Below, piece after piece: positions 1 through 7,431 of a DNA stretch of 10,185 nucleotides; the stretch's first letter is position 1, and every line of letters begins with the position of its first letter. Made by a program: the position numbers and the translations under genes. The DNA is taken from NCBI GenBank assembly GCA_900767685.1, contig CAAGAB010000009.1:1-10185 (forward strand), read 5' to 3'. Source of the stretch: an uncultured Coprococcus sp. Its GTDB lineage: Bacteria > Bacillota_A > Clostridia > Lachnospirales > Lachnospiraceae. The notes under the pieces were generated by a model. It ran no database searches, was not told the origin of the DNA, and saw nothing but the letters and a program-made list of their open reading frames with translations.

Positions 1-1458
1 AAGGATGCCGGTAAGATCGCAGGTCTTGATGTAAAGCGTATCATCAACGAGCCTACAGCAGCAGCTCTTTCATATGGCCTTGACAATGAGCAGGAACAGA
101 GAATCATGGTTTACGATTTAGGTGGTGGTACATTTGATGTATCTATCATTGAGATCGGTGAGGGTGTCATCGAGGTTCTTGCAACAGCCGGTGATAACAA
201 ACTCGGTGGTGATGATTTCGATAATGCTATTACACAGTATATGCTTGACGAGTTCAAGAAGGCAGAGGGCATCGACCTTTCAGGTGACAAGATGGCTATG
301 CAGAGATTAAAGGAAGCAGCAGAGAAGGCAAAGAAGGAGCTGTCATCAGCTACAACAACCAATATTAACCTTCCTTTCATCACAGCAAATCAGGATGGTC
401 CAAAGCATTTCGATATGAACCTTACAAGAGCTAAGTTCGATGAGCTTACAGCAGATCTTGTAGACAGAACAAAGGGACCTGTTAGCACAGCACTTGCTGA
501 TGCAGGACTTACAGCAGCAGACCTTGACAAAGTACTTCTTGTAGGTGGTTCAACACGTATCATCGCTGTACAGGAAGAGGTTAAGAGACTTACAGGCAAG
601 GAGCCATTCAAGGGTATCAACCCAGATGAGTGTGTTGCCATCGGTGCTTGTATCCAGGGTGGTAAGCTTGCCGGAGATGCAGGCGCAGGTGAGATCCTTC
701 TTCTGGATGTTACACCACTTACACTTTCAATCGAGACAATGGGCGGTATAGCTACCCACCTTATCGAGAGAAACACAACAATCCCTACAAAGAAGAGTCA
801 GATCTTCTCAACAGCACAGGATAATCAGGATGCCGTTGATATCAACGTAGTACAGGGTGAGAGACAGTTCGCAAAGGACAACAAGAGCCTTGGCAGATTC
901 AGACTTGACGGTATCGCTCCGGCAAGACGTGGAGTTCCTCAGATCGAGGTTACATTCGATATCGATGCAAATGGTATCGTAAATGTATCAGCTAAGGATC
1001 TCGGAACAGGAAGAGAACAGCACATTACAATTACATCAGGTACATCACTTTCAGATGATGATATCGATAGAGCAGTTAAGGAAGCAGCTGAGTACGAGGC
1101 TCAGGATAAGAAGCGTAAGGAAGGCATTGAGGCAAGAAATGAGGCGGATGCACTTGCATTCCAGACAGAGAAGGCACTCGGCGAGGTAGGAGATAAGCTT
1201 TCAGATTCAGATAAGGCTGGCGTAAAGGCAGACCTTGACTCCTTAAGAGCAGCAATAGACAGCACAGATGCAGAGAATATGAGCGATGCTGATGTTGACA
1301 AGATCAAGGCAGCTAAGGATAAGCTCATGGAGAGCGCACAGAATCTGTTCTCAAAGCTCTATGAGCAGAACGGTCCTGGAGCAAATGCCGGAACAGGCAC
1401 AGGTACACCTGATTATTCAGACGGTGATGTGGTAGATGGAGATTTCACAGAGGTTTAA
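1..1458 (+). CDS. dnaK: Chaperone protein DnaK (Hsp70), 5'-truncated by window edge
   Basis: The reading frame is open from base 1 and 485 residues are visible. Bacterial DnaK is about 610-620 residues, so roughly the first 130 lie outside the window. This ATP-driven cytosolic chaperone binds exposed hydrophobic peptides and cycles with DnaJ and GrpE. Visible from the left (residue 1 = first codon): the KDAGKIAGL...[14 protein letters not shown] block of the nucleotide-binding domain (1-27), the [10 protein letters not shown] phosphate-binding loop (39-48), LVGGSTRI (180-187), the interdomain linker region around [11 protein letters not shown] (236-246), then the substrate-binding domain and helical lid. 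The acidic tail ends [12 protein letters not shown], as is usual for DnaK. Codon use is strongly biased (ATC, CTT, AAG, AGA), as expected for an abundant protein. dnaJ follows after 27 bp, the usual heat-shock operon order. The HrcA/CIRCE control region would lie upstream, outside the window. Confidence 0.98.
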   Translation, partial: KDAGKIAGLDVKRIINEPTAAALSYGLDNEQEQRIMVYDLGGGTFDVSIIEIGEGVIEVLATAGDNKLGGDDFDNAITQYMLDEFKKAEGIDLSGDKMAMQRLKEAAEKAKKELSSATTTNINLPFITANQDGPKHFDMNLTRAKFDELTADLVDRTKGPVSTALADAGLTAADLDKVLLVGGSTRIIAVQEEVKRLTGKEPFKGINPDECVAIGACIQGGKLAGDAGAGEILLLDVTPLTLSIETMGGIATHLIERNTTIPTKKSQIFSTAQDNQDAVDINVVQGERQFAKDNKSLGRFRLDGIAPARRGVPQIEVTFDIDANGIVNVSAKDLGTGREQHITITSGTSLSDDDIDRAVKEAAEYEAQDKKRKEGIEARNEADALAFQTEKALGEVGDKLSDSDKAGVKADLDSLRAAIDSTDAENMSDADVDKIKAAKDKLMESAQNLFSKLYEQNGPGANAGTGTGTPDYSDGDVVDGDFTEV

Positions 1459-1485
1459 TAATATAGAGGATGAAAGGTAAAGGCT

Positions 1486-2649
1486 ATGGCAGAGACAAAG
1501 ACCGATTATTATGAAGTCCTTGGTGTTACCAAGGGTGCCTCTGACGCCGAGATCAAAAGGGCATACCGAGTGGTAGCAAAAAAATACCACCCGGATATGA
1601 ACCCTGGTGATGAGGAGGCTGCAGAGAAATTCAAAGAAGCCGCAGAAGCTTATTCAGTCCTCAGTGATCCTGAGAAACGTGCAAAGTATGATCAGTTTGG
1701 TCATGCCGCATTCGATCAGAACGGTGGCGGTGCCGGTGGATTTGGCGGATTTGACTTCGCAGACATGGGAGACATCTTTGGAGATATCTTCGGAGACATG
1801 TTTGGAGGTGCAAGCCGACAGAGAAATACAAATGGTCCTATGAAGGGCGCAAATATCAAGACGACGATCAGAGTTGGATTTGAGGAGGCTATATTTGGTA
1901 CTCAGAAAGAATTGGAGCTGCCTCTCAAGGACGAGTGTGATGTGTGTAAGGGAACAGGATCCCAGCCGGGACATCAGCCTGAAGTGTGTGGCAAGTGCGG
2001 TGGCAAGGGTCAGATCGTGACGACTCAGCAGTCGCTTTTCGGAGTGGTACGTAATGTTCAGACCTGTCCGGATTGTTCAGGATCAGGAAAGATCATAAGA
2101 TATAAGTGTAGTAATTGTGCCGGTACAGGATATGTCAAGAGCAGAAAGAAGATTCAGATAGCTATTCCACCAGGAGTAGATAATGGAACAAATATCCGTA
2201 TCAAAGGCAAGGGTGAGCCGGGTATCAACGGAGGCGAGAGAGGAGATCTTACAGTTACGATTCTGGTAGATCGTCATCCAAACTTCCAGAGACAGGAATA
2301 CAACCTGTATTCATCAGAGCCTATCACATTTACACAGGCAGCGCTTGGTGGAACGATCAAGATCAACACCATCGAGGGTGAGGTAGACTACACAATACCA
2401 CCTGGAACACAGACAGATACACGTATCAAGCTGAAGGGCAAAGGAGTTCCAAATCTCAAGAACCCAACACAGCGAGGCGATCACTATGTAACACTTGTCG
2501 TACAGGTACCTGAAAAACTCACAGAGGAGCAGAAGAAGATCCTCAACCAGTATGAGCAGGCTACACTTGTTGAGACAAGGCCGGCGACAGATTCGGCCGG
2601 ACCGTTCACATTTGGTGATCACAAGAGAAGAAAAAAGAAGAATCAATAA
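1486..2649 (+). CDS. dnaJ: Chaperone protein DnaJ (type I Hsp40)
   Basis: This 387-residue protein is full length for a type I DnaJ, the co-chaperone that delivers clients to DnaK and stimulates its ATPase. Domains in order: a J domain (about 5-70) with the invariant HPD at 35-37; a Gly/Phe-rich segment (80-108) with repeated GDIFGD units; a zinc-binding domain with four CxxCxGxG repeats (Cys 151/154, 168/171, 194/197, 208/211), all eight cysteines present; then the C-terminal beta-sandwich peptide-binding domains, with the GKGEPG and GKGVPN loops, and a lysine/arginine-rich tail. The start codon follows a purine-rich GAAAGG-type ribosome binding site, and [14 protein letters not shown] is the expected N terminus. 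It lies 27 bp after dnaK and 40 bp before prmA with no terminator seen, so co-transcription with both is likely. Confidence 0.98.
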   Translation: MAETKTDYYEVLGVTKGASDAEIKRAYRVVAKKYHPDMNPGDEEAAEKFKEAAEAYSVLSDPEKRAKYDQFGHAAFDQNGGGAGGFGGFDFADMGDIFGDIFGDMFGGASRQRNTNGPMKGANIKTTIRVGFEEAIFGTQKELELPLKDECDVCKGTGSQPGHQPEVCGKCGGKGQIVTTQQSLFGVVRNVQTCPDCSGSGKIIRYKCSNCAGTGYVKSRKKIQIAIPPGVDNGTNIRIKGKGEPGINGGERGDLTVTILVDRHPNFQRQEYNLYSSEPITFTQAALGGTIKINTIEGEVDYTIPPGTQTDTRIKLKGKGVPNLKNPTQRGDHYVTLVVQVPEKLTEEQKKILNQYEQATLVETRPATDSAGPFTFGDHKRRKKKNQ

Positions 2650-2689
2650 ATAAGAACCAATAAAAAAGAAAAAGCAGGTAATAAAATAT

Positions 2690-3655
2690 ATGAAATGGAC
2701 GAAGCTCACAATTGAAACAACGTGTGAAGCTGAAGACCTCATAAGCGCCTTCCTCGAAGAGGAAGGCGTTTTGGGTGTTCAGATAGAAGATAATATTCCG
2801 CTTACTGATGATGATATGAAGACTATGTTCGTGGATCTTCTGCCGGATGAGATGCCGGAGAATGATGGAACAGCCAAGGTTACATGTTTCCTGGATGATA
2901 GTTTTGATATTCAGGATATGAAGGATAAGGTTGCGGCGGAGATCAAAAGGCTTTCAGAATTCATCTCTGTTGGATCCGGAAGAATTATTGAGAGTGAGAC
3001 AAAGGACGAGGATTGGAGAGACAACTGGAAAGCGTACTTCAAACCATTCCGTTTATATGAGAACATAATCATCAAACCAACCTGGGAGGATGTTCCGGAG
3101 GATGCAGCTGACGATGACATCATCATAGAGATAGATCCCGGAACTGCATTCGGAACCGGATCACATGAGACAACGAGACTGTGCATAGGCCAGCTAAAGA
3201 AATATATGAAGGATGGAGACAAGATACTTGACGCGGGAAGCGGAAGTGGTATCCTGTCTTTTGTGTGCAATAAGCTTGGAGCAGCCCATGTGCTTGGAAT
3301 AGATATTGATCCTATAGCTGTAGATGTTGCCGGAGAGAACAGAGATGTAAACAATATATCCGGGGAAGATGTAAGCTTTATATGCGGCAATGTACTTGAG
3401 GATGAAAAACTTGTCGATTCTATAGGGGCAAATTATGATATAGTAGTTGCAAATATCCTGGCCGACGTAATTATACCGATGTCGGCGGTGGTGCAGAGGT
3501 TTATGAAAGATGATGGGCTTTTTATATCATCGGGAATCATCAATATAAAAGAAGATGAAGTTCGACAGGCTTTGCTTGACAATAACTTTGATATCGTAGA
3601 TACTGTCTACATGAATGACTGGGTAAGCTTTGTGGCAAAAAAGCATGCAGAGTAG
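2690..3655 (+). CDS. prmA: Ribosomal protein L11 methyltransferase
   Basis: This class I S-adenosylmethionine methyltransferase trimethylates ribosomal protein L11 in the cytosol. It has 321 residues, near the usual length for Firmicutes homologues. The N-terminal part (1-100) is the L11-recognition region; it is acidic and poorly conserved. The catalytic half shows the family signature GTAFGTGSHETT (151-162), SAM motif I LDAGSGSGILS (180-190), the acidic ribose-binding segment GIDIDPIAVD (203-212), and the active-site VANILADVI (253-261). A modest GCAGG ribosome binding site precedes the ATG by about 11 bases. The prmA-rsmE pair directly behind dnaJ is a widespread Clostridia/Bacilli arrangement, which supports the call. 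I see nothing abnormal in the reading frame. Confidence 0.96.
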   Translation: MKWTKLTIETTCEAEDLISAFLEEEGVLGVQIEDNIPLTDDDMKTMFVDLLPDEMPENDGTAKVTCFLDDSFDIQDMKDKVAAEIKRLSEFISVGSGRIIESETKDEDWRDNWKAYFKPFRLYENIIIKPTWEDVPEDAADDDIIIEIDPGTAFGTGSHETTRLCIGQLKKYMKDGDKILDAGSGSGILSFVCNKLGAAHVLGIDIDPIAVDVAGENRDVNNISGEDVSFICGNVLEDEKLVDSIGANYDIVVANILADVIIPMSAVVQRFMKDDGLFISSGIINIKEDEVRQALLDNNFDIVDTVYMNDWVSFVAKKHAE

Positions 3656-3705
3656 AGGCACAGAAATAATTGTGAAGATGTAGAATACGAGAGGACATAT
3701 CTGAG

Positions 3706-4461
3706 ATGAACAGATTCTTTGTGGACATAGACGGCAGAGATGTAGGAACCGATATAAATATTACCGGTGGAGATGTAAACCATATAAAAAATGTACTTCG
3801 TCTTAAGATCGGGGAACATATAGTGGTGAGTGATGGCAGAGGCAGGGATTACACTTGCAGGATAGCGCAGATTGGCACTGATGTGGTTATCTGCAATATA
3901 GAAGATATCAATGACAACTTTGCAGAACTTCCAGTGGAGGTTACATTGTTTCAAGGGTATCCGAAGTCGGATAAGATGGATCTGATAGTCCAGAAGATGG
4001 TTGAGCTTGGAGTCACACGTATTGTGCCGGTGTTTACAGCCAGAACCATAGTAAAACTGGATGATAAGAAAGCAGCGAAGAAGACTGAGCGCTACCAGAC
4101 GATAGCTGAATCGGCGGCAAAACAGTCTGGAAGAGGATTGGTCCCGGAGATATCGAATCCGGTCACATTTGCAAGAGCACTTGAGATGGCAAAAGAACTC
4201 GATATGAATATTATACCTTATGAAGAGGCTGAGGGAATCGAAAAGTCCAGGAATATAATAGAAAGCATATCGGGACACAGATCACTTGGGATATTCATTG
4301 GCCCGGAAGGTGGATTTGCCCGTGAAGAGGTTGAGCAGGCTTTGAATATAGGAGCAGAGTGCATAACTTTAGGTCATAGAATACTTCGGACAGAGACGGC
4401 TGGACTTGCAGTTATGTCAATTATCATGTTCCAGATTGACAGAGATACAACTTCATCTTGA
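3706..4461 (+). CDS. rsmE: 16S rRNA (uracil(1498)-N3)-methyltransferase RsmE
   Basis: RsmE is a SPOUT-class (knotted) methyltransferase that makes m3U1498 in helix 44 of 16S rRNA, near the decoding site, acting on the assembled 30S subunit. The protein has 251 residues, normal for the family. An N-terminal PUA-like domain (about 1-70, MNRFFVD start, HIKNVLRLKIGE) is followed by the SPOUT domain with LFQGYPKSDKMDLIVQKMVELGV (81-103), IGPEGGF (198-204) and LGHRILRTETA (222-232); the last two form the knot and SAM pocket. GAGG at 3691-3694 serves the ATG at about 11 bases. It is 50 bp after prmA and is probably the last gene of the heat-shock transcript, since a repeat-bearing gap follows. Confidence 0.96.
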   Translation: MNRFFVDIDGRDVGTDINITGGDVNHIKNVLRLKIGEHIVVSDGRGRDYTCRIAQIGTDVVICNIEDINDNFAELPVEVTLFQGYPKSDKMDLIVQKMVELGVTRIVPVFTARTIVKLDDKKAAKKTERYQTIAESAAKQSGRGLVPEISNPVTFARALEMAKELDMNIIPYEEAEGIEKSRNIIESISGHRSLGIFIGPEGGFAREEVEQALNIGAECITLGHRILRTETAGLAVMSIIMFQIDRDTTSS

Positions 4462-4487
4462 AAAAACGTTTTTGTGCAAGAATGTAG

Positions 4488-4515
4488 TTCATATAAACAA
4501 GAAAGAAATTATAAA
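4488..4515 (+). promoter_or_regulatory. Weak candidate sigma-A promoter for cysteine desulfurase
   Basis: TTCATA (4488-4493) and TATAAA (4510-4515) are separated by 16 bases and sit between rsmE and the cysteine desulfurase gene. The -10 matches consensus at 5 of 6 positions and the -35 at 4 of 6. The -10 falls inside the first degenerate unit of the 15-bp repeat array, and later units also contain TATAGA or TATATA, so the true -10 could be in another unit. This is inference from sequence only; read-through from rsmE is equally possible. Confidence 0.3.
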
Positions 4516-4563
4516 ACGCGAGATTATAGATCACGAGATTATAGATTACGAGGTTATATACAG
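4504..4563 (+). repeat. Degenerate 15-bp tandem repeat array (four units)
   Basis: Four consecutive 15-bp units lie in register just before the cysteine desulfurase start. Unit 2 (4519-4533) and unit 3 (4534-4548) have the form CGAGATTATAGATYA and differ at one base. Unit 4 (4549-4563) begins CGAGGTTATATA and matches unit 3 at 10 of 15 positions. Unit 1 (4504-4518) matches unit 2 at 10 of 15. Every unit holds a TTATA(A/G/T)A core. The array forms the presumed 5' leader of the downstream gene and contains its only Shine-Dalgarno-like sequence, GAGG at 4550-4553. The two central copies are too similar to be chance; the outer copies are less certain. Confidence 0.8.
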
Positions 4564-4568
4564 ATAAC

Positions 4569-5714
4569 ATGGAAGCTTATTTTGATAATTCGGCAACAAC
4601 ACCGGTATATCCGGAAGTGAGGGATTTGGTGGTCAAGATAATGGAGGATGATTATGGCAATCCCTCATCACTTCACCTGAAAGGTGTTCAGGCTGCCAGA
4701 TATGTGACAGAAGCCAGGGAAAAGATGGCAAAACTTATGAAAGTTATGCCAAAGGAGATAGTATTCACATCCGGCGGAACTGAATCCAACAATATGGCTC
4801 TTATAGGTGGTGCGTTGGCAAACAGAAGAGCAGGTAAAAAGATAATTACAACAGAGGTGGAACATGCGTCTGTAGGAAGTCCGGTGTCATTTCTGGAAGA
4901 TATGGGCTTTGAGGTTGTGCGGGTTGGCGTCCATAGAGATGGAATTATAGATGTTGATGAGCTGGTTGACGCGGTGGATGGAGATACAATCATAGTATCT
5001 GTAATGTATGTGAACAATGAGATTGGTTCAGTCATGCCTGTAGAGGATATCGCCAAGAGAATCAAAGAGAAGAATCCTTCAGTATTGTTTCATGTAGACG
5101 CAATTCAGGCATTTGGCAAATATACTATATATCCGGGACGGATGGGCATAGATATGATGTCTGTAAGCAGTCATAAGTTTCACGGACCGAAGGGAGTCGG
5201 GGCTCTGTATATCCGCGACAGAGTTAAGGTTAAACCTATAATATATGGCGGTGGACAACAAAGTGGCATGAGATCTGGAACGGAGAATGTTCCGGGAATT
5301 GCCGGAATGGCATTGGCTGCTGAGATGACATATCATGATCTCGACAGTAAAGTGGAGCATATGCGCGAAGTGAAACAACATCTTATAGATGAACTTACGC
5401 AGATAGAGAATGTGTACAGTAATTCAGGAGATGCTCCACATATTGCAAGTATCACATTCAAGGGCGTTAGAAGCGAAGTTATGTTACATGCGCTTGAGGA
5501 AAGAGGTGTATATGTCTCGTCGGGATCAGCGTGTTCTTCTAACAAGCATTCGACAAGCAGTACATTAAAGGCGATAGGATTACCTCCTGAGAAACTTGAG
5601 TCTACGCTGCGATTTAGTTTAACACCGGAGAATACGATAGAGCAGGTGGATTATGCGGTGCAGTGCTGCAGAGAACTTCTTCCTGTACTTAGACGGTATG
5701 TAAGAAAGAAATAG
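4569..5714 (+). CDS. Cysteine desulfurase (NifS/IscS family), probable sulfur donor to ThiI
   Basis: This PLP-dependent enzyme converts L-cysteine to L-alanine and a protein persulfide. It has 381 residues with the canonical N terminus YFDNSATTPVYPEV. Visible active-site features: TSGGTESNN (68-75), His99 in EVEHAS for ring stacking, Asp177 and Gln180 in HVDAIQAFGK contacting PLP, Lys203 in SSHKFHGPKG forming the Schiff base, and Cys322 in SSGSACSSNKHS on the mobile loop as the persulfide carrier. It is followed after 56 bp by thiI. In Bacillus a dedicated NifS-like desulfurase (NifZ) next to thiI feeds sulfur to ThiI, so I infer the same role; a general Fe-S cluster role (IscS/NifS) cannot be excluded, and no iscU is adjacent. 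There is no good ribosome binding site: the nearest GAGG is 15 bases from the ATG, inside the repeat array. Confidence 0.95.
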   Translation: MEAYFDNSATTPVYPEVRDLVVKIMEDDYGNPSSLHLKGVQAARYVTEAREKMAKLMKVMPKEIVFTSGGTESNNMALIGGALANRRAGKKIITTEVEHASVGSPVSFLEDMGFEVVRVGVHRDGIIDVDELVDAVDGDTIIVSVMYVNNEIGSVMPVEDIAKRIKEKNPSVLFHVDAIQAFGKYTIYPGRMGIDMMSVSSHKFHGPKGVGALYIRDRVKVKPIIYGGGQQSGMRSGTENVPGIAGMALAAEMTYHDLDSKVEHMREVKQHLIDELTQIENVYSNSGDAPHIASITFKGVRSEVMLHALEERGVYVSSGSACSSNKHSTSSTLKAIGLPPEKLESTLRFSLTPENTIEQVDYAVQCCRELLPVLRRYVRKK

Positions 5715-5770
5715 GATATATAGATCATTTGAAATAATCTGTAAAACAGGTTGTACAATAAGGAGGAGAC

Positions 5771-6961
5771 ATGCAGTATAAGGCGTTCATGATAAAATAT
5801 GCAGAGATAGGCACAAAGGGCAAGAACAGGTATATATTCGAGGATATTCTCTGCAAGAATATAAATAGAAAACTCAAGAATTATGGAGAGTTTTTTATAA
5901 GAAAAGAGCAGGGAAGAATATTTGTGGAGTGTAAGTCTGATTATGATTACGAGGATGTGGTCGGCGCACTTGGCAAAGTGTTTGGAATAGTGGGGATATG
6001 CCCTGTTGTCGTGGAGGAGAATACAGAGTTTGAGAATCTCAAGCAGAAAGTGATAGATTATGTCGATAAGGCGTACGACAGGAAGAATTTCACTTTCAAA
6101 GTATTCACCAGAAGAAATGAAAAGTCATATCCTATGACCTCGATGGAAGTCAGTGCTGAACTTGGACACTTTCTTCTTGAAGCATATCCGGAACTCTCTG
6201 TAGATGTTCATTCACCACAGGAGATAATCAATGTGGAGATAAGAAAAGTTGCATATATTTATTCGATAACCATCCCGGGACCTGGAGGATTGCCGGTAGG
6301 TACAAACGGAAAGGGCATGGCATTGCTTTCCGGTGGCATAGACAGCCCTGTTGCTGCGTATATGATAGCAAAACGAGGTGTGGTAGTTGAGGCTGTGTAT
6401 TTTCATGCTCCACCATTTACAAGTGAGAGGGCAAAGCAGAAGGTTATAGATCTTGCATGCCTTGTTGCAGATTATGCTGGAGCCATCAGACTGCATGTTG
6501 TAAATTTTGCAGATGTACAGATGGCGATATATGATAATTGCCCGCATGAGGAGCTCACCATAATAATGAAGAGATATATGATAAAGATAGCAGAAGAATT
6601 GGCGGAGAAGAATGACTGTCAGTGTACCATCACAGGAGAGAGTATAGGTCAGGTTTCAAGTCAGACTGTATTTAGTCTCAATGTCATAAATCAGGTGAGT
6701 ACAATGCCGGTATTCAGACCATGTATTGGCATGGATAAACAGGAGATCGTGGACATATCAGAGAAGATAGGAACTTATGAGACTTCGATTCTTCCATATG
6801 AGGATTGTTGCACCACATTTGTGGCTAAACATCCGGTTACAAAGCCTATTTTGTCGGCTATAGAGAAGTCAGAATCCAAACTCAACGGTATAATTGAACC
6901 ACTTTATCGCGAGGCTGTGGATACTGCGGAGGTAATCATGTGCAGGGCGAAGAATTTGTAG
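5771..6961 (+). CDS. thiI: tRNA 4-thiouridine synthase ThiI (tRNA sulfurtransferase)
   Basis: ThiI adenylates U8 of tRNA and inserts sulfur to give s4U; in some bacteria it also helps thiazole synthesis. The protein has 396 residues. It has an N-terminal ferredoxin-like region and a THUMP domain (about 60-165), then a PP-loop ATP pyrophosphatase domain opening with LLSGGIDSPVAA (185-196). A conserved cysteine pair occurs at 346-347 in PYEDCCTTF, near the position of the catalytic Cys344 of E. coli ThiI. It stops before any rhodanese domain; E. coli ThiI (482 residues) carries one with the persulfide Cys456. Such short ThiI is usual in Firmicutes and fits sulfur coming directly from the desulfurase encoded just upstream. 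AGGAGG at 5761-5766 gives a very strong ribosome binding site four bases from the ATG. The gene is followed by 158 bp of non-coding DNA. Confidence 0.97.
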   Translation: MQYKAFMIKYAEIGTKGKNRYIFEDILCKNINRKLKNYGEFFIRKEQGRIFVECKSDYDYEDVVGALGKVFGIVGICPVVVEENTEFENLKQKVIDYVDKAYDRKNFTFKVFTRRNEKSYPMTSMEVSAELGHFLLEAYPELSVDVHSPQEIINVEIRKVAYIYSITIPGPGGLPVGTNGKGMALLSGGIDSPVAAYMIAKRGVVVEAVYFHAPPFTSERAKQKVIDLACLVADYAGAIRLHVVNFADVQMAIYDNCPHEELTIIMKRYMIKIAEELAEKNDCQCTITGESIGQVSSQTVFSLNVINQVSTMPVFRPCIGMDKQEIVDISEKIGTYETSILPYEDCCTTFVAKHPVTKPILSAIEKSESKLNGIIEPLYREAVDTAEVIMCRAKNL

Positions 6962-7004
6962 AAATAATGGGCTGAAGTAGATTTCGATACATTGACTATC
7001 ACAT

Positions 7005-7033
7005 AAAAAAAGAGATGCTTAAAAGCATCTCTT
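7005..7033 (-). terminator. Intrinsic terminator of the HPr-like gene (also weak for thiI)
   Basis: An inverted repeat AGAGATGCTT (7011-7020) / AAGCATCTCT (7023-7032) forms a 10-bp stem around a tiny loop. Read on the minus strand the stem runs into seven uridines (the A-run at 7005-7011), a textbook intrinsic terminator about 90 bases after the stop of the minus-strand HPr-like gene. On the plus strand the stem is followed only by a mixed T/A tract (TTATATTTA), so it could stop thiI transcripts less efficiently. Placement between convergent genes supports a bidirectional role. Confidence 0.85.
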
Positions 7034-7056
7034 ATATTTAAATCATAACTGGAATT

Positions 7057-7072
7057 GATCTGTTAACAGATC
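7057..7072. repeat. Perfect 16-bp palindrome between thiI and the HPr-like gene
   Basis: GATCTGTTAACAGATC is a perfect palindrome, flanked by AATT on both sides (7053-7056 and 7076-7079, with three extra bases on the right). It lies in the 3' untranslated region of the minus-strand gene, before the terminator. No T-run follows on either strand, so it is not a second terminator. It could be a dimeric-protein binding site or an RNA hairpin that stabilises the 3' end. No known operator was recognised. Confidence 0.6.
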
Positions 7073-7119
7073 TGAAATTAAATCATATATGCAGTGCTGA
7101 TGCAGCTGTGCTATATATA

Positions 7120-7353
7120 TTACTCTGCGAGATATGGCTTCAGAGTTGCCATGATTTCATCAAGATTGCTCTCAGCGTGGATGTTAAGCTCGATAGGCTT
7201 TGAGATATCCAGACTGAAGATACCCATGATAGACTTAGCGTCTATGACGTAACGTCCGGATACCAGGTCGAATTCAGCATCGAACTTTGCGATATCATTG
7301 CAGAAGCTTTTTACCTTGTCGATTGAGTTTAAAGAAATCTTAACAGCTTTCAT
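7120..7353 (-). CDS. HPr-like (PtsH-family) protein lacking the catalytic histidine
   Basis: This 77-residue protein resembles the PTS phosphocarrier HPr from about residue 23 onward. KFDAEFDLVSGRYVIDAKSIMG aligns without gaps to the B. subtilis HPr region that ends at regulatory Ser46, placing Ser41 at the Ser46 position inside KSIMGIFSLD. Counting back along that alignment, catalytic His15 falls on Ser10 and Arg17 on Asp12, so the GIHARP phosphorylation site is absent and PTS phosphotransfer is not expected. Such proteins are often annotated simply as HPr family phosphocarrier. By analogy with Crh, the His15-less HPr paralogue of Bacillus, a regulatory role is possible, but that is inference. 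Expression signals are strong: AGGAGG (complement of 7361-7366) lies seven bases before the ATG, a near-consensus promoter precedes it, and 8 of 10 isoleucines use ATC, unlike the ATA-rich neighbours. It is monocistronic and opposite to both flanking genes. Confidence 0.88.
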   Translation of the reverse strand: MKAVKISLNSIDKVKSFCNDIAKFDAEFDLVSGRYVIDAKSIMGIFSLDISKPIELNIHAESNLDEIMATLKPYLAE

Positions 7354-7402
7354 AATTAGTCCTCCTAACCCTTAGATATTATATAGTATAAGTACTGTAA
7401 TC

Positions 7403-7431
7403 ATTATATTTTTATGCAATACAAAAGTCAA
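7403..7431 (-). promoter_or_regulatory. Sigma-A promoter of the HPr-like gene
   Basis: Read on the minus strand, TTGACT (complement of 7426-7431) is followed after exactly 17 bases by TATAAT (complement of 7403-7408). The -10 is perfect and the -35 matches at five of six positions, the best promoter seen in this window. Transcription would start near 7396 and give a leader of about 43 bases containing the AGGAGG site. The -35 ends only four bases before the mtaB ribosome binding site on the other strand, so the divergent genes share a very compact control region. Confidence 0.85.

Noticed and set aside
2314..2742. Minus-strand open frame of 142 codons opposite the 3' end of dnaJ
   Set aside because: It is a shadow of dnaJ coding sequence, with low-complexity hydrophobic and cysteine-rich translation and no promoter or SD support.
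3607..4278. Long minus-strand open frame of 223 codons opposite rsmE and the prmA end
   Set aside because: It lies wholly antisense to well-supported genes, its product is rich in Cys, His, Tyr and Ser without recognisable domain, and it has no ribosome binding site.
4457..4480. Palindrome AAAAACGTTTTT after rsmE, flanked by CTTG/CAAG, as a terminator
   Set aside because: The 12-bp palindrome has no loop and is only A/T pairs around a CG; folding as a stable RNA hairpin with a trailing U-run is not convincing.
4504..4563. CRISPR-like array
   Set aside because: Units of 15 bp abut each other with no spacers and no cas genes are present; it is an ordinary tandem repeat.
5729..5759. TTGAAA ... 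TACAAT as a promoter for thiI
   Set aside because: The spacer is 19 bases and transcription would begin within the thiI ribosome binding site, leaving no usable leader.
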